A stretch of DNA of 64,000 bases from Pelagicoccus sp. SDUM812002 (GCF_031127835.1 NZ_JARXHX010000014.1:57997-121996); one strand, 5' to 3'; shown: positions 45,534 through 54,347, numbered from the stretch's first letter. The notes: generated from the letters alone by a model not told the origin. Translations and numbers: made by a program.

Positions 45534-45905
45534 AGTTCTAAACTCCTTCTGTGAGGTCGCTTCTTGCGGGGTGTCAGGTTGCTTGGTTAACGAGTGAATG
45601 AACGAATGCAAAACACACTATGCCAATTGTATGCACAAGTGAAGCGTCGTCTAAGGAAATTACGAAAAGCTTAAGGTTATGGATTCAGCTTACGGTGGAA
45701 TGGATCGCAATTCTATCGCGGCGAAGGCTGAGTTTGGTTCTAAATAGGGACCTCGCGGCATTTATCGGTAAGTCCTACCCCGTCGAAACGGGGACCACGC
45801 CTTATCTATTGCAAAAGTGGAAGCGAGGGGCGAGGGTCTTTGAAACCAAATTTGCCTTCTGGACGTATTGGCTTTTTGTACAGCGTAGACTCGTTTGCTC
45901 CAACC
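45534..45905. promoter_or_regulatory. 372-bp divergent intergenic region
   Basis: Longest gene-free stretch in the window, between the divergent TPR-PEGA operon and the M48 peptidase gene. It should hold promoters for both. I see the ribosome site for the TPR gene (about 45543-45550) and a perfect hairpin CCCCGT / ACGGGG with CGAA loop at 45778-45793. I find no convincing -35/-10 pair and no gene. Confidence 0.5.
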
Positions 45906-46727
45906 ATGAAGACTCTAAAACCTATCCTACCCGTTCTGCTTAGTTCAGCGCTTCTACTCAGCTCATGTAGCACCGCTCCGGTCACGGGCCGCAAGCAGAT
46001 GAACCTGACCTCGGAAACGGAAGTGGCCAAGATGTCGATCGCGACCTTCGAGCAAATGAAGGCTCAGATGCCGATCTCCACTCACGCCCGTTACAACGAA
46101 ATGCTACAGAATGTGGGGGAACGCATCTCCCAGCAGGTCTTTTGGGACATGCCGATGGCGGAGTGGGAGTTTATCGTTTTCGACCAACCGGAGGTGAATG
46201 CGTTCGCGATGCCCGGCGGTAAGGTAGGGGTATTTATGGGGCTTTTCCAAATCGTTAAGACAGAGGACGAGCTCGCGTCGGTGGTAGCTCATGAGATAGG
46301 GCATGTGACGGCTCGGCATACGCACGAACGCATTTCGCAGCAAATGGTATTGGGCGCAGGTAGCTCTATAATCGGAGTGGCTGCCGCGCTTGGCGGTACG
46401 GCCGCGATCGGCAGTGGTGGATACATCAACGCTGCGCCTATGATCATGGGCATTTACGGACTAGGCGCTGGGCAAGTCGCAGCCTCTTGGGACCAAGGCA
46501 AGGAAGCGGAAGCGGACCATATCGGGATAATATACATGGCTAAGGCGGGTTACGATCCGAACGCGGCTATCACAGTTATGGAACGTATGGTTGAACTCGA
46601 AGGCGGCATGTCTGGTAACAACTACAACTCGACTCACCCATCCTCGATGGATCGCCTCAACGCCCTCCACAGCTATCTCGAAGAGGCAATCGCTGAATAC
46701 GACAAGGCAAAAGAGTTCTTCTATTGA
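45906..46727 (+). CDS. M48-family zinc metallopeptidase lipoprotein
   Basis: Exported peptidase of 273 residues from the ATG at 45906. The leader ends in lipobox LLSSC, so it is lipid-anchored. The zinc motif HEIGH lies in SVVAHEIGHVTARHTHERISQQ, and the third ligand Glu is in KEAEADHIGIIYMAKAGYDP; the substrate-strand motif VNAFAMPGGKVGVFMGL is also present. It resembles the LoiP/YcaL group of periplasmic quality-control peptidases more than HtpX, as it has no multiple membrane segments. A hairpin overlapping the stop codon follows. Confidence 0.9.
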   Translation: MKTLKPILPVLLSSALLLSSCSTAPVTGRKQMNLTSETEVAKMSIATFEQMKAQMPISTHARYNEMLQNVGERISQQVFWDMPMAEWEFIVFDQPEVNAFAMPGGKVGVFMGLFQIVKTEDELASVVAHEIGHVTARHTHERISQQMVLGAGSSIIGVAAALGGTAAIGSGGYINAAPMIMGIYGLGAGQVAASWDQGKEAEADHIGIIYMAKAGYDPNAAITVMERMVELEGGMSGNNYNSTHPSSMDRLNALHSYLEEAIAEYDKAKEFFY

Positions 46728-46757
46728 TACATCGGCCGCGGAGCGGCGATTGTATCA
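46725..46757 (+). terminator. Long hairpin overlapping the M48 stop codon
   Basis: TGATACA / TGTATCA, then TCG / CGA and CCGC / GCGG with two single-base bulges and a three-base loop: about 14 base pairs. It begins at the TGA stop itself. No T-run follows, so it may stabilise the 3' end rather than terminate. Confidence 0.55.
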
Positions 46758-46758
46758 G

Positions 46759-46772
46759 TTGGGTTAACCCAA
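46759..46772. promoter_or_regulatory. Perfect 14-bp palindrome upstream of olsB
   Basis: TTGGGTTAACCCAA is identical to its reverse complement. It lies 124 bp before the olsB start, directly after the M48 hairpin. Size and symmetry fit an operator for a dimeric regulator; no regulator gene is next to it. Confidence 0.4.
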
Positions 46773-46896
46773 GGTGACGCCGGCGTTAAAACGAATCTTT
46801 GAGCGGCGGGCGCTCTTGACTCGATGGCCCCGAGCTGGATGGTTGAGGGCCTAGACGGATGAGGAATCCAGCTTTTCTACCTCATTTAATATAGCC

Positions 46897-47691
46897 ATGC
46901 CCATCAGTGCCAACGATCGGAAGGTGCGCGTCGAGCGCTTCATTCCTCCATCACCAACATCCGCGTACAAGGTCCGTATCTCAGATAGTGATACAGATGT
47001 CTCGCAAGCCCAGCGTTTGCGTTACCGCGTTTTTAACGTGGAGCTTGGGGAAGGGCTCGCGGAATCGGAAGCCACCGGTAAGGATGCCGATCCGTTCGAT
47101 GTCGTGTGCGACCATCTTCTGATCGAGCACGTTGTCTCAGGCCAAATCATTGGAACCTATCGCCTGCAAACGGGCGCTTCCGCTTTGGCTAACATCGGTT
47201 ACTATAGTGAACAGGAGTTCGATTTTTCGCCCTTCGAATGTATAAGATCGCAAACGATCGAACTCGGCAGGGCCTGTATTGCCAAAGAGCATCGTAATAT
47301 GGTCGTGCTCGGCTTGCTCTGGAAGGGGATCGCTCAATACGCAAAACTCTGTGAAGCGCGTTACCTGATTGGTTGCAGTTCGATCACTTCGACCGATCCG
47401 GTAGAAGGACAGGCGGCATTCTGGAAATTGTCGCGTTACTTGGTCGCCCCTAAATTCATGACCAAGGCGACGGCGAGATTCGATTGTCGCGTGGCGGGAG
47501 CTGACGAGTCAGAGATCATCGCTCTGTCGCGTGCTGTGGACATTCCGCGACTGATGCGGGCTTACTTGACTTTGGGAGCGAGAATATGCGGTGAACCGGC
47601 TCTCGACAGGGAGTTCAAGACGATCGATTTCTTGACGCTGCTGGACCTTCGTTCGCTTGGTCCCCGAGCAATGGCGAAGTTTTTGGGCTAG
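46897..47691 (+). CDS. olsB: OlsB-like N-acyltransferase (ornithine lipid, first step)
   Basis: GNAT-fold acyltransferase of 264 residues predicted to transfer a 3-hydroxyacyl group from acyl carrier protein to the alpha-amino group of ornithine, giving lyso-ornithine lipid. Family features: AQRLRYRVFNVELGEG, GTYRLQTG, TIELGRACIAKEHRNMVVLGLL and LIGCSSI. Its neighbour is a PlsC-type acyltransferase gene only 38 bp downstream by the start chosen there, the same pair as olsB-olsA in proteobacteria. Another member of the hemolysin-like GNAT group (different amino acid acceptor) is possible. Confidence 0.82.
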   Translation: MPISANDRKVRVERFIPPSPTSAYKVRISDSDTDVSQAQRLRYRVFNVELGEGLAESEATGKDADPFDVVCDHLLIEHVVSGQIIGTYRLQTGASALANIGYYSEQEFDFSPFECIRSQTIELGRACIAKEHRNMVVLGLLWKGIAQYAKLCEARYLIGCSSITSTDPVEGQAAFWKLSRYLVAPKFMTKATARFDCRVAGADESEIIALSRAVDIPRLMRAYLTLGARICGEPALDREFKTIDFLTLLDLRSLGPRAMAKFLG

Positions 47692-47729
47692 GCGTTCTGT
47701 AGATCCGAAACGCTCGGAGCTTGAAAAGC

Positions 47730-48503
47730 GTGTGCTTGTACGCATTGAAACGTTGCGTGCAGTTTCTCGTCCACAAACTCCGTCAAGCGCGGCGACTCGT
47801 CGCATTGGTAGGCGTATTCATAATTGCGGGACTGGATTTTATCTTCCGGGTTGGACGGTCGCCGAGTCGACGAGAGCGAGCCGATTGGTTGCAACGCAGC
47901 GCGAGGCTCATGCTGAAGGCAGTCGGCTTCGAGGCGACAGTAGTGGGTACACCTCCAGCTGGTGGTTTCATCGCTCCAAATCATCTTGGATACATGGATA
48001 TCGTCGTGCTCGCTTCGGTGTCTCCGCAGGTTTTCCTTTCGAAGCTCGAGGTCAATTCCTGGCCAGTGGTGGGGGCTTATTGTCGCATGGCAGGCACGCT
48101 CTATATCGACCGCCAGCGTCGCTCGGATGTCGCGACGAAGGAAGCGAGCTTTGCGGAAGTTTTGGCGGCCGGGCTGAACATGACCTTCTTTTTGGAAGGC
48201 ACCTCGACTGATGGACGAGCGGTGTTGCCGTTTAGAGCTTCCTTGCTGCAACCTGTTGTGTCCAACAGTTGGCCAATCACTCCTGCCTATCTGAAATACG
48301 AATGCGAAGACGGAGATGTAACCCGAGACATTTGCTGGTGGGGCGATATGGGTTTCGGGTCGCATATATTCCGCATGTTCAAGGTTAAGCACGTTAAGGC
48401 TACGGTTGTATTTGGAAAGCAAAGACAACCTGGCGGTGATCGGAAGTCGCTTGCGAACGAGCTTTATCAAGATGTGCTGAGACTGAGCGAATCAGTGGCC
48501 TGA
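47730..48503 (+). CDS. olsA: OlsA-like 1-acyl-glycerol-3-phosphate-type O-acyltransferase
   Basis: PlsC-family enzyme, predicted to add the second fatty acid to lyso-ornithine lipid. The catalytic HX4D is intact in NHLGYMD, and the acceptor motif is FLEGTSTDG. One hydrophobic segment near the N-terminus (LVALVGVFIIAGLDFIF) anchors it to the inner membrane. No ATG lies near the start; the GTG at 47730 has GGAG ten bases upstream, whereas a TTG at 47721 sits almost on top of that site. A general lysophospholipid acyltransferase role is the alternative; the pairing with olsB favours the ornithine-lipid route. Confidence 0.75.
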   Translation: MCLYALKRCVQFLVHKLRQARRLVALVGVFIIAGLDFIFRVGRSPSRRERADWLQRSARLMLKAVGFEATVVGTPPAGGFIAPNHLGYMDIVVLASVSPQVFLSKLEVNSWPVVGAYCRMAGTLYIDRQRRSDVATKEASFAEVLAAGLNMTFFLEGTSTDGRAVLPFRASLLQPVVSNSWPITPAYLKYECEDGDVTRDICWWGDMGFGSHIFRMFKVKHVKATVVFGKQRQPGGDRKSLANELYQDVLRLSESVA

Positions 48504-48610
48504 AGGACGTGTTCCGATCCTATTAGCCGATTGGTCTGATGGCGGTAATGAAGTCTTTCCAGTAGGCTACGGTGTTCCGGATTCGGAAATATTAGCTCAG
48601 GGGCGAATAT

Positions 48611-48862
48611 TTATTTTGAGAGGCCGAGAGCAATGCGGATTAAGGCAGAGGTGAGCAGGGTAACACCAATTGTAACGTAAATGCTGGTACCTATGTAGAA
48701 GCTCGGGGTACTGTCGTTTGCTACGAGTACGCCGAATGGCGAGTAGAGCTTTCCTCGCATCATGGATAACGTTGCGAAAGTCCCGCAGGCGAGGGCCGGT
48801 ATCAGAATTGCGGCTGTTACGATTGCCCGCCTGCGAGGGTTGGAAGAGAGTTCTGGGTTCAT
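48611..48862 (-). CDS. Small two-span membrane protein, unknown
   Basis: An 83-residue protein from the ATG at 48862. Two hydrophobic segments (AIVTAAILIPALACGTFATL and YIGTSIYVTIGVTLLTSALI) are separated by a short polar loop. I know no family. It starts 11 bases after the stop of the next membrane gene, which suggests that both are real and co-transcribed. Confidence 0.5.
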   Translation of the reverse strand: MNPELSSNPRRRAIVTAAILIPALACGTFATLSMMRGKLYSPFGVLVANDSTPSFYIGTSIYVTIGVTLLTSALIRIALGLSK

Positions 48863-48873
48863 GGAGAAACAGC

Positions 48874-49500
48874 TTATCGGTTTCTGACAGGTTGCCAAAG
48901 GAGAAATGTTTGAAGCTCCTCAGCGCGGACGAGGGGGAGTCCCTCCAGAAAGACAGCGAGATCGATTTGAGCCCGCCGCTTGTGGCCGAAGAAAAAGAGT
49001 GTGGCAATAGAAGAGCAGAAGAGTCCAACCAGAAGGTTCGAAGCCTCGTACAGGAGAACGCTGCGAAGTAGAAGTAAGCCGAAGGGAACGAAAAGCAGCG
49101 AACGCATCGCTCTACCATCCCAGGTTCTCAGGGCGGACAAATTCGAAAGGTCTTTCCGATCGAATTCTGCGAGTGAAGCCAGAAGTACAAAGCCGATAGC
49201 GGCGATCGCGAAGTCTCCTCTCAAAGGGACTAGTAAACAGGTGTTCGCAGCGATGTAGGGCACAGTGAGTTTTTTGGCCGCTGGTCGTGCCATAGCTGAG
49301 AATCCGAAAAACGCGTAGGTGCTCAGACGTATAAACGCAATGGTTACGGTGAGAGCAAGGGGCGGAAATCCGATTGGCGAAAATTGAAAGACTCGAAGTA
49401 TTCGGAAAACTGAGACGTAGTGCCGTTCAGCTGGGCGTAGATTATTGCTCCCAGTTGGCAGAACAGAACGGGAAAGCTTGCGATCGCTGAGGTTTGAAGA
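48874..49500 (-). CDS. Membrane protein, unknown, start uncertain
   Basis: The frame is open up to 49767, but the part above about 49500 overlaps the divergent nucleoside hydrolase gene and is not protein-like. The lower part is clearly hydrophobic: about four membrane segments (LALTVTIAFIRLSTYAFFGF, CLLVPLRGDFAIAAIGFVLL, SLLFVPFGLLLLRSVLLYE, LLVGLFCSSIATLFFF), then a soluble C-terminus. The first ATG with that character is at 49293, which would lose one segment, so a rarer start further up is likely and my upper bound is approximate. No family recognised. It is coupled to the small two-span protein downstream. Confidence 0.45.
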   Translation of the reverse strand, partial: SSNLSDRKLSRSVLPTGSNNLRPAERHYVSVFRILRVFQFSPIGFPPLALTVTIAFIRLSTYAFFGFSAMARPAAKKLTVPYIAANTCLLVPLRGDFAIAAIGFVLLASLAEFDRKDLSNLSALRTWDGRAMRSLLFVPFGLLLLRSVLLYEASNLLVGLFCSSIATLFFFGHKRRAQIDLAVFLEGLPLVRAEELQTFLLWQPVRNR

Positions 49501-49512
49501 GAGGAGAATCTC

Positions 49513-50514
49513 GTGCTGCAGAAGGTGATTATTGACAGTGATTGGGGTGGGGACGTGATGCAGCTCTCCAGCGTATTGTTGGCGAGGCCCGCTCAATTCG
49601 AAGTTTTGGGAGCTACTGTAACTTTTGGGAATGCGTCCTTGAGACAGAACCTGATTAACGCAGGTGCTATTTTGCGTTTTCTGGGGTTCGATGGTTTTGT
49701 GAAACGCTATGGCGGTGCAAATGCTCCCAGGGGAGTTGCCACCCCGCCAGAAGGAGACAACGCTCACGGGAAGACTGGGCTGGGTGAAGCGAGGCTTGCA
49801 TTGTCAGGCGTCGAAGCCGAAACCGAGGCCGCCATAGACTTCCTTTTGAAAACGGTTGCGGAGGAAGGCGAAGGAACCATCACTCTGGTAGCCACTGGTC
49901 CGCAGACTAATGTTGCTCGGGCGATTCGCGAGGCTCCGGAGGTGATGAATCGGTTGAGGGAGATTCGAATCATGGGTGGCTGCATTCGAGAGATTCTGGG
50001 GTATCGGGTAGATCAAAACCTGAACCGGGTGGAGGAAACGCAAGTGCTGCGGAAAGGGAATATCACCGAACGATCAGAGTTCAATTTTCAACAAGCTCCT
50101 GAAGATGCGGCTACTGTATTGGAAAGTGGGATACCAGTGGCTCTCTTCCCGATGGACTGTACTCACCAAATGACATTTACGCGGGAGCGGGAGTGTCGCT
50201 TGAGAGATATATTCGAGGCAAAGCCTGAGAAGCTTGAAGTGCTGGTGGACTTATTGTCTGCCCCCCGTTTAATTGACGAAAAAAAGTGGGGAATCGCCCC
50301 GGTCATGCATGACGTACACACCACTGTATCGATGGTGTCTCCAGATTTGTATCGGGGACAGAGAGGGAGGGTCGCAGTGCGCGATGGAGGCGAAACGGAC
50401 TTTACGGTCGATGAGCGTGGCCCTCATTGGGTTGCGGACCGGATTGTGGATCCCGATGCGGTTTTTGAGCTACTGGCCGAATCTCTCGCCCGTCTGCTTT
50501 TGCAGCCTCGCTAG
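49513..50514 (+). CDS. Nucleoside hydrolase-family protein, one calcium-site Asp replaced
   Basis: A 333-residue member of the inosine-uridine nucleoside hydrolase fold, which cleaves the N-glycosidic bond of ribonucleosides. The GTG at 49513 follows GAGGAG by 7 bases. The signature DTDxGxDD at the N-terminus reads DSDWGGDV: the first and second Asp and the penultimate Asp remain, but the last is Val. Other family residues are kept: LVATGPQTNVARAI, IMGG, SEFNFQQAPEDAA and PVMHDVHT with the calcium-binding/catalytic Asp-His pair. Activity on nucleosides is therefore uncertain. RecQ follows on the same strand. Confidence 0.8.
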   Translation: MLQKVIIDSDWGGDVMQLSSVLLARPAQFEVLGATVTFGNASLRQNLINAGAILRFLGFDGFVKRYGGANAPRGVATPPEGDNAHGKTGLGEARLALSGVEAETEAAIDFLLKTVAEEGEGTITLVATGPQTNVARAIREAPEVMNRLREIRIMGGCIREILGYRVDQNLNRVEETQVLRKGNITERSEFNFQQAPEDAATVLESGIPVALFPMDCTHQMTFTRERECRLRDIFEAKPEKLEVLVDLLSAPRLIDEKKWGIAPVMHDVHTTVSMVSPDLYRGQRGRVAVRDGGETDFTVDERGPHWVADRIVDPDAVFELLAESLARLLLQPR

Positions 50515-50552
50515 GCTTGCTTGTGGCTATCAGGCTTGCGAGCCTGATCAAC

Positions 50553-52463
50553 GTGCCACCACTCAATCCGCTTGAAACCTTAAAGTCAGTTTTTGGGTTC
50601 GACTCTTTCCGGTCAGGGCAAGAGGCGATCATCGAACAGATTCTCAAAGGAAATTCTGCTTTGGCCGTCTTTCCCACGGGGAGTGGCAAGAGCCTTTGCT
50701 ACCAATTGCCGGCTCTATTGCTCGACGGTTTAACCATAGTGATCTCGCCTTTGATCGCCCTGATGAAGGACCAAGTCGATTTCCTGCAGGCGAAAGGAGT
50801 CAAAGTGGCTCGGCTGGATTCTTCTCTCAGTGCTCAAGAGGCCCGTCAGGTCTACAGCGATGTGCGAGCGGGCAACTTGAAGCTGCTCTACGTCGCTCCA
50901 GAGCGCATCTCCAACGAACGTTTCTTCGTGGCGATCGAGGGGAATCCGATTTCGCTAATGGTAATCGACGAGGCTCACTGTATATCCGAATGGGGACATA
51001 ATTTTCGGCCGGAGTACCTGAAGTTGGCGCTTGCGGCCAAAGCGTTGAAGGTGGAACGTGTCCTCGCTCTCACGGCGACTGCGACTCCTACTGTAGTGGA
51101 AGATATAATACGTGAGTTCGAGATCAAGCCCGAGGCTTATGTGAATACGGGTTTTCATCGTCCCAACCTGTTTCTATCCTTTTCGCCAACTCCCGCTGCG
51201 GAGCGGATGGAGGTGCTTAAGAAGAGGCTTGATACGATCTCTGCAGGGCCAACGGTTATTTACGTGACGCTGCAAAAGGCAGCGGAAAAGGTGGCAGAAG
51301 CGTTGAGCTCGGATGGGTATCCAGCGAGGGCCTACCATGCTGGCATGAAGAGCGAGCAGCGGTCCGAAATTCAGGACTGGTTCATGGCGTCGTCTGACGG
51401 AATCGTGGTAGCTACAATTGCGTTTGGAATGGGTATCGACAAATCGGATATACGGCGTGTCTTTCACTACAATTTGCCTAAGACCTTGGAGAACTATTCG
51501 CAGGAGGTTGGCCGTGCGGGACGCGATGGAGCAGCGTCACATTGTGAGGTGCTTGGATCCGCGGAAGATCTCGTGGTTCTGGAAAATTTCGTATTTGGCG
51601 ACACGCCGACCCAAAAGGCAATCGGCGCCTTTGTGGACTTCATCCTATCGCAAGAGGACGAGTTTGACATCTCGCTGTACCACCTTTCTCAGGAAACGGA
51701 TATTCGCCCGTTGGTCCTTGGGACATTGCTGACGTATTTGGAACTTGAAGGAGTGATCAAGTTCACGGCTCCTTTTTACAGCGAGTACAAATTCAAGTAT
51801 ATCCAGCCAAAGGTGAGTGTGCTGTCTTCGTTCAAAGGGGAGCCAGGAGAGTTCCTCAGGAAGGTGTTGGCTCAAGCGAACGAGAAGAAGACTTGGAGCT
51901 ACTTGAATTTGGATACGGCCGCGCGGGCTTTGGGTGCCGACCGTACACGAATCGTAAAAGCGTTTAATCACCTCGAGGAGGTGGAAATGTTAGAAGTGGG
52001 CGTGACAGGTTTGCGGCAGGGTATGCGAATGGTTTCGCGACCGAGCGTAGAGACTGTTACCGCTGGGTTGGTGGACAAGGTTGTTAGGAACGAAATGGGA
52101 AACCTGTCTCGTATCGGAAATGTGGTGCAGCTGCTCAACCACGATGGTTGCAAGACGCAGCGCTTACTTGCGTACTTCGGCGAGAAGCTGGAGATGGCTT
52201 GCGGACACTGTAGCTACTGCGAGAGCGGGAAGGTGATAACGATCGAGGGAATTGATCGCGGTTTAAGTGAGGCCGAAGGGTTAGTGGTCGAGCGGTTCCT
52301 TTCCGAACGGCCGATTGGATTCAAGTCGCCGCGCGAGGGAGCTCGTTTTCTTTGTGGGATCACGAGTCCGAAGACCAGTCGAATAAGAGGAAACAGGGAT
52401 CCGTTGTTTGGCGCACTAGAGTTGGCTCCGTTTCAGGCGGTCATGGCGGCGTTGGATGAGTGA
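50553..52463 (+). CDS. recQ: RecQ-family ATP-dependent DNA helicase
   Basis: 3'-5' DNA helicase of 636 residues. Motifs in order: FRSGQEAIIEQILKG (motif 0), TGSGKS (Walker A), VIDEAHCISEWGHNFRPEYLKL (DEAH box and aromatic loop), LTATATP, YHAGMKSEQR, IAFGMGIDKSDIRRVFHYNLP and SQEVGRAGRDG with the arginine finger. The RecQ zinc-binding cysteines are present in CKTQRLLAYFGEKL and ACGHCSYCE. The C-terminal end has a short conserved helical region but no recognisable HRDC domain. The chosen start is the GTG at 50553; the frame begins at a TTG at 50517, just after the nucleoside hydrolase stop. Confidence 0.92.
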   Translation: MPPLNPLETLKSVFGFDSFRSGQEAIIEQILKGNSALAVFPTGSGKSLCYQLPALLLDGLTIVISPLIALMKDQVDFLQAKGVKVARLDSSLSAQEARQVYSDVRAGNLKLLYVAPERISNERFFVAIEGNPISLMVIDEAHCISEWGHNFRPEYLKLALAAKALKVERVLALTATATPTVVEDIIREFEIKPEAYVNTGFHRPNLFLSFSPTPAAERMEVLKKRLDTISAGPTVIYVTLQKAAEKVAEALSSDGYPARAYHAGMKSEQRSEIQDWFMASSDGIVVATIAFGMGIDKSDIRRVFHYNLPKTLENYSQEVGRAGRDGAASHCEVLGSAEDLVVLENFVFGDTPTQKAIGAFVDFILSQEDEFDISLYHLSQETDIRPLVLGTLLTYLELEGVIKFTAPFYSEYKFKYIQPKVSVLSSFKGEPGEFLRKVLAQANEKKTWSYLNLDTAARALGADRTRIVKAFNHLEEVEMLEVGVTGLRQGMRMVSRPSVETVTAGLVDKVVRNEMGNLSRIGNVVQLLNHDGCKTQRLLAYFGEKLEMACGHCSYCESGKVITIEGIDRGLSEAEGLVVERFLSERPIGFKSPREGARFLCGITSPKTSRIRGNRDPLFGALELAPFQAVMAALDE

Positions 52464-52527
52464 GGATTTCTACGTTAAAGGACATCGGAACTTGCGGGAA
52501 AGCAGGGTCATTGTCAGGTAGTTCGAC

Positions 52528-53322
52528 ATGATCGCGAATAGGGGTTTGAGTTCAGGATTCGAGAAGCGGCTCACGAGCAAAAGGCTGCGAGCATTGATTT
52601 CATTGGTGGGAATTTGTTCGTTCGCCACGATCGGATCAGCATCTGTTGAGAGCGCTCACAGTACGTCGACGGACGAATGGGTGGCGATGCCAAGCGACTT
52701 GCATTGGGTGCGCAATGCGGCCGAGTACAAGGCTCTGACGCAGCAGATCTACGCAGCGGCCACGAAGGAGTTGGAGGCGAGAGTCGCGTCTGGTGAGTTC
52801 GAAGGAAAGCGTTGGGGAGTGTCTATGGATGCCGACGAAACTGTGCTCGATAATTCGCTGGAGGCGAAGGAGCGTCGTGGAGCCGAGTTTCGCTTGGATG
52901 TTTGGCAAGATTGGTGTCGGCGTGTGGAAGCGCCAGCGGTTCCTGGATCGGTAGCTTTTATCCGTCGCGTTAAGGCACTGGGCGGAAATGTCGCGATCGT
53001 ATCGAATCGTAGCGTGATGGTTCAGGAAGCAACTGAAGCTAATCTAGAGAAACTGGGGGTGCCGTTTGACGTCGTGCTTCTCAAGGACGAAGCCGATGAA
53101 AAGGAGCCTCGCTGGGAACTGGTCGAATCAGGCGCGGCCATTGCGGGCTTGGAGGCTTTCGAGATCGTGATGTATTTTGGCGACAATATAAAAGACTTTC
53201 CGAAATTGACCCAAGGCTTAGCGTCAGATGGAGCCGCAACGGAATTTGAGGAATTCGGCCGCAAGTTTTTCGTATTGCCCAATCCCGTTTACGGTTCTTT
53301 TGCGAGTAACTCCAAACTTTGA
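52528..53322 (+). CDS. Exported HAD phosphatase, acid phosphatase/e(P4)-like
   Basis: A 264-residue class C-type acid phosphatase-like protein. An N-terminal hydrophobic segment after a basic stretch (LRALISLVGICSFATIGSAS) suggests export; no lipobox is seen. HAD motif I is MDADETVLDN with D101 and D103; motif II Ser/Thr is in IVSNRS; motif III is LLKDE; and motif IV is MYFGDNIKDF. The ending PNPVYGSF matches the family. In e(P4) proteins it dephosphorylates nucleoside monophosphates outside the membrane for uptake. The nucleoside hydrolase gene two genes upstream would suit such salvage, though its site is altered. Confidence 0.87.
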   Translation: MIANRGLSSGFEKRLTSKRLRALISLVGICSFATIGSASVESAHSTSTDEWVAMPSDLHWVRNAAEYKALTQQIYAAATKELEARVASGEFEGKRWGVSMDADETVLDNSLEAKERRGAEFRLDVWQDWCRRVEAPAVPGSVAFIRRVKALGGNVAIVSNRSVMVQEATEANLEKLGVPFDVVLLKDEADEKEPRWELVESGAAIAGLEAFEIVMYFGDNIKDFPKLTQGLASDGAATEFEEFGRKFFVLPNPVYGSFASNSKL

Positions 53323-53378
53323 ATGTGACCTAAGGTTTGGCTCCTAGGATGCATTGCTTGCTCAGAACTAGAGCCGTC

Positions 53379-54347
53379 TTAGATCACTCGATTTTCCAGA
53401 TCCTCTCCAGCGTCAAAACGGGCTAGGTTTTTAAGGAAGTGGTCGATGCAAGCTTCGGCTTCTCCGGCGAAGCCACCAGCGGTATGCGGAGTGATGAAGC
53501 AGTTCGGTTGCTTGCGAAGATCGTGGTCCTGCGGTAACGGCTCGGGATCGGTTACGTCCAGCCACGCTTCGCGGAGTTGCTTGCTTTCGAGCACTTGGAC
53601 GAGGGCGTCTTGGTCGACAGTGGTGCCGCGGCCTATATTATAGAATGTGGAGCTAGGCTTTAGTTGTGCGAAACGGTCCGCATTGAAGAAGTGTTGGGTG
53701 GCGGCGCTGTCGGGCAGAATGTTGATTACATGATCCGCAGCGGCTAGGGCGGCGGGGAGATCGGCCTCGCCCACAACCGGCATGCCTTCGTCTCCACGAG
53801 GAGTGCGGCGGTATGCGGTGAGCTTCATTTCGAAAGGAGCGAGCAGTTTGGCAAGGCGTCGTCCAATCGCTCCGAAACCTAGGATGAGCACGCGTTGTCC
53901 GCGCAAGGGCACTCCGCCGGAGCGAATCGCCTGCCAATCCTCCGATCCGTTAGGAGCAGTGGAAGCGAGTGCCTGCGGGAGTTGGCGGGATTGAGCGAGC
54001 ATGAAGGCGAGGGCATGGTCGGCGCAGGCTTCATTGTAGACGTGAGCGCTGTTGCAAACTGAGATACCGCGTTGCGTCATGAGCTCGCGGAATTCAGGAG
54101 TATCGTAGCGGGTGATGCCAGACGAACTGACTTGTATCCACTTTAAGGATTCGGACTTTCCGGCGGCTTCGGTTTGAGGTTGGCCGAAAATGATGTCGCA
54201 ATCGTAGAAAGCGGGTTCGATTTCACCGAGTCCGAGTACTGAGGCAGGTTTGGATGGAATGACAAGTTCGTGCCCAGTAGTACCGTTCTGGAGACGCTTG
54301 TGGAGTTCTGGAGTGAGGACGAAGTCGATGTAGATTTTGTGTGGCAT
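53379..54347 (-). CDS. D-isomer specific 2-hydroxyacid dehydrogenase
   Basis: NAD(P)-dependent 2-hydroxyacid/2-ketoacid oxidoreductase of 322 residues. The cofactor motif GFGAIGRRLAKLL is followed by a basic residue cluster in AYRRTPRG, suggesting NADP. Catalytic residues are the Arg in NIGRGTTVDQDAL, the Glu in DVTDPEPLP and the His in ITPHTAGGFAGEAE. It follows the TPR membrane protein gene by 67 bp on the minus strand. Subfamily (phosphoglycerate, glyoxylate, lactate) cannot be fixed; it lacks the ACT domain of long SerA forms. Confidence 0.88.
   Translation of the reverse strand: MPHKIYIDFVLTPELHKRLQNGTTGHELVIPSKPASVLGLGEIEPAFYDCDIIFGQPQTEAAGKSESLKWIQVSSSGITRYDTPEFRELMTQRGISVCNSAHVYNEACADHALAFMLAQSRQLPQALASTAPNGSEDWQAIRSGGVPLRGQRVLILGFGAIGRRLAKLLAPFEMKLTAYRRTPRGDEGMPVVGEADLPAALAAADHVINILPDSAATQHFFNADRFAQLKPSSTFYNIGRGTTVDQDALVQVLESKQLREAWLDVTDPEPLPQDHDLRKQPNCFITPHTAGGFAGEAEACIDHFLKNLARFDAGEDLENRVI

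Noticed and set aside
45620..45943. 107-codon plus-strand frame in the divergent gap
   Set aside because: Overlaps the M48 lipoprotein start in another frame and has no protein-like composition.
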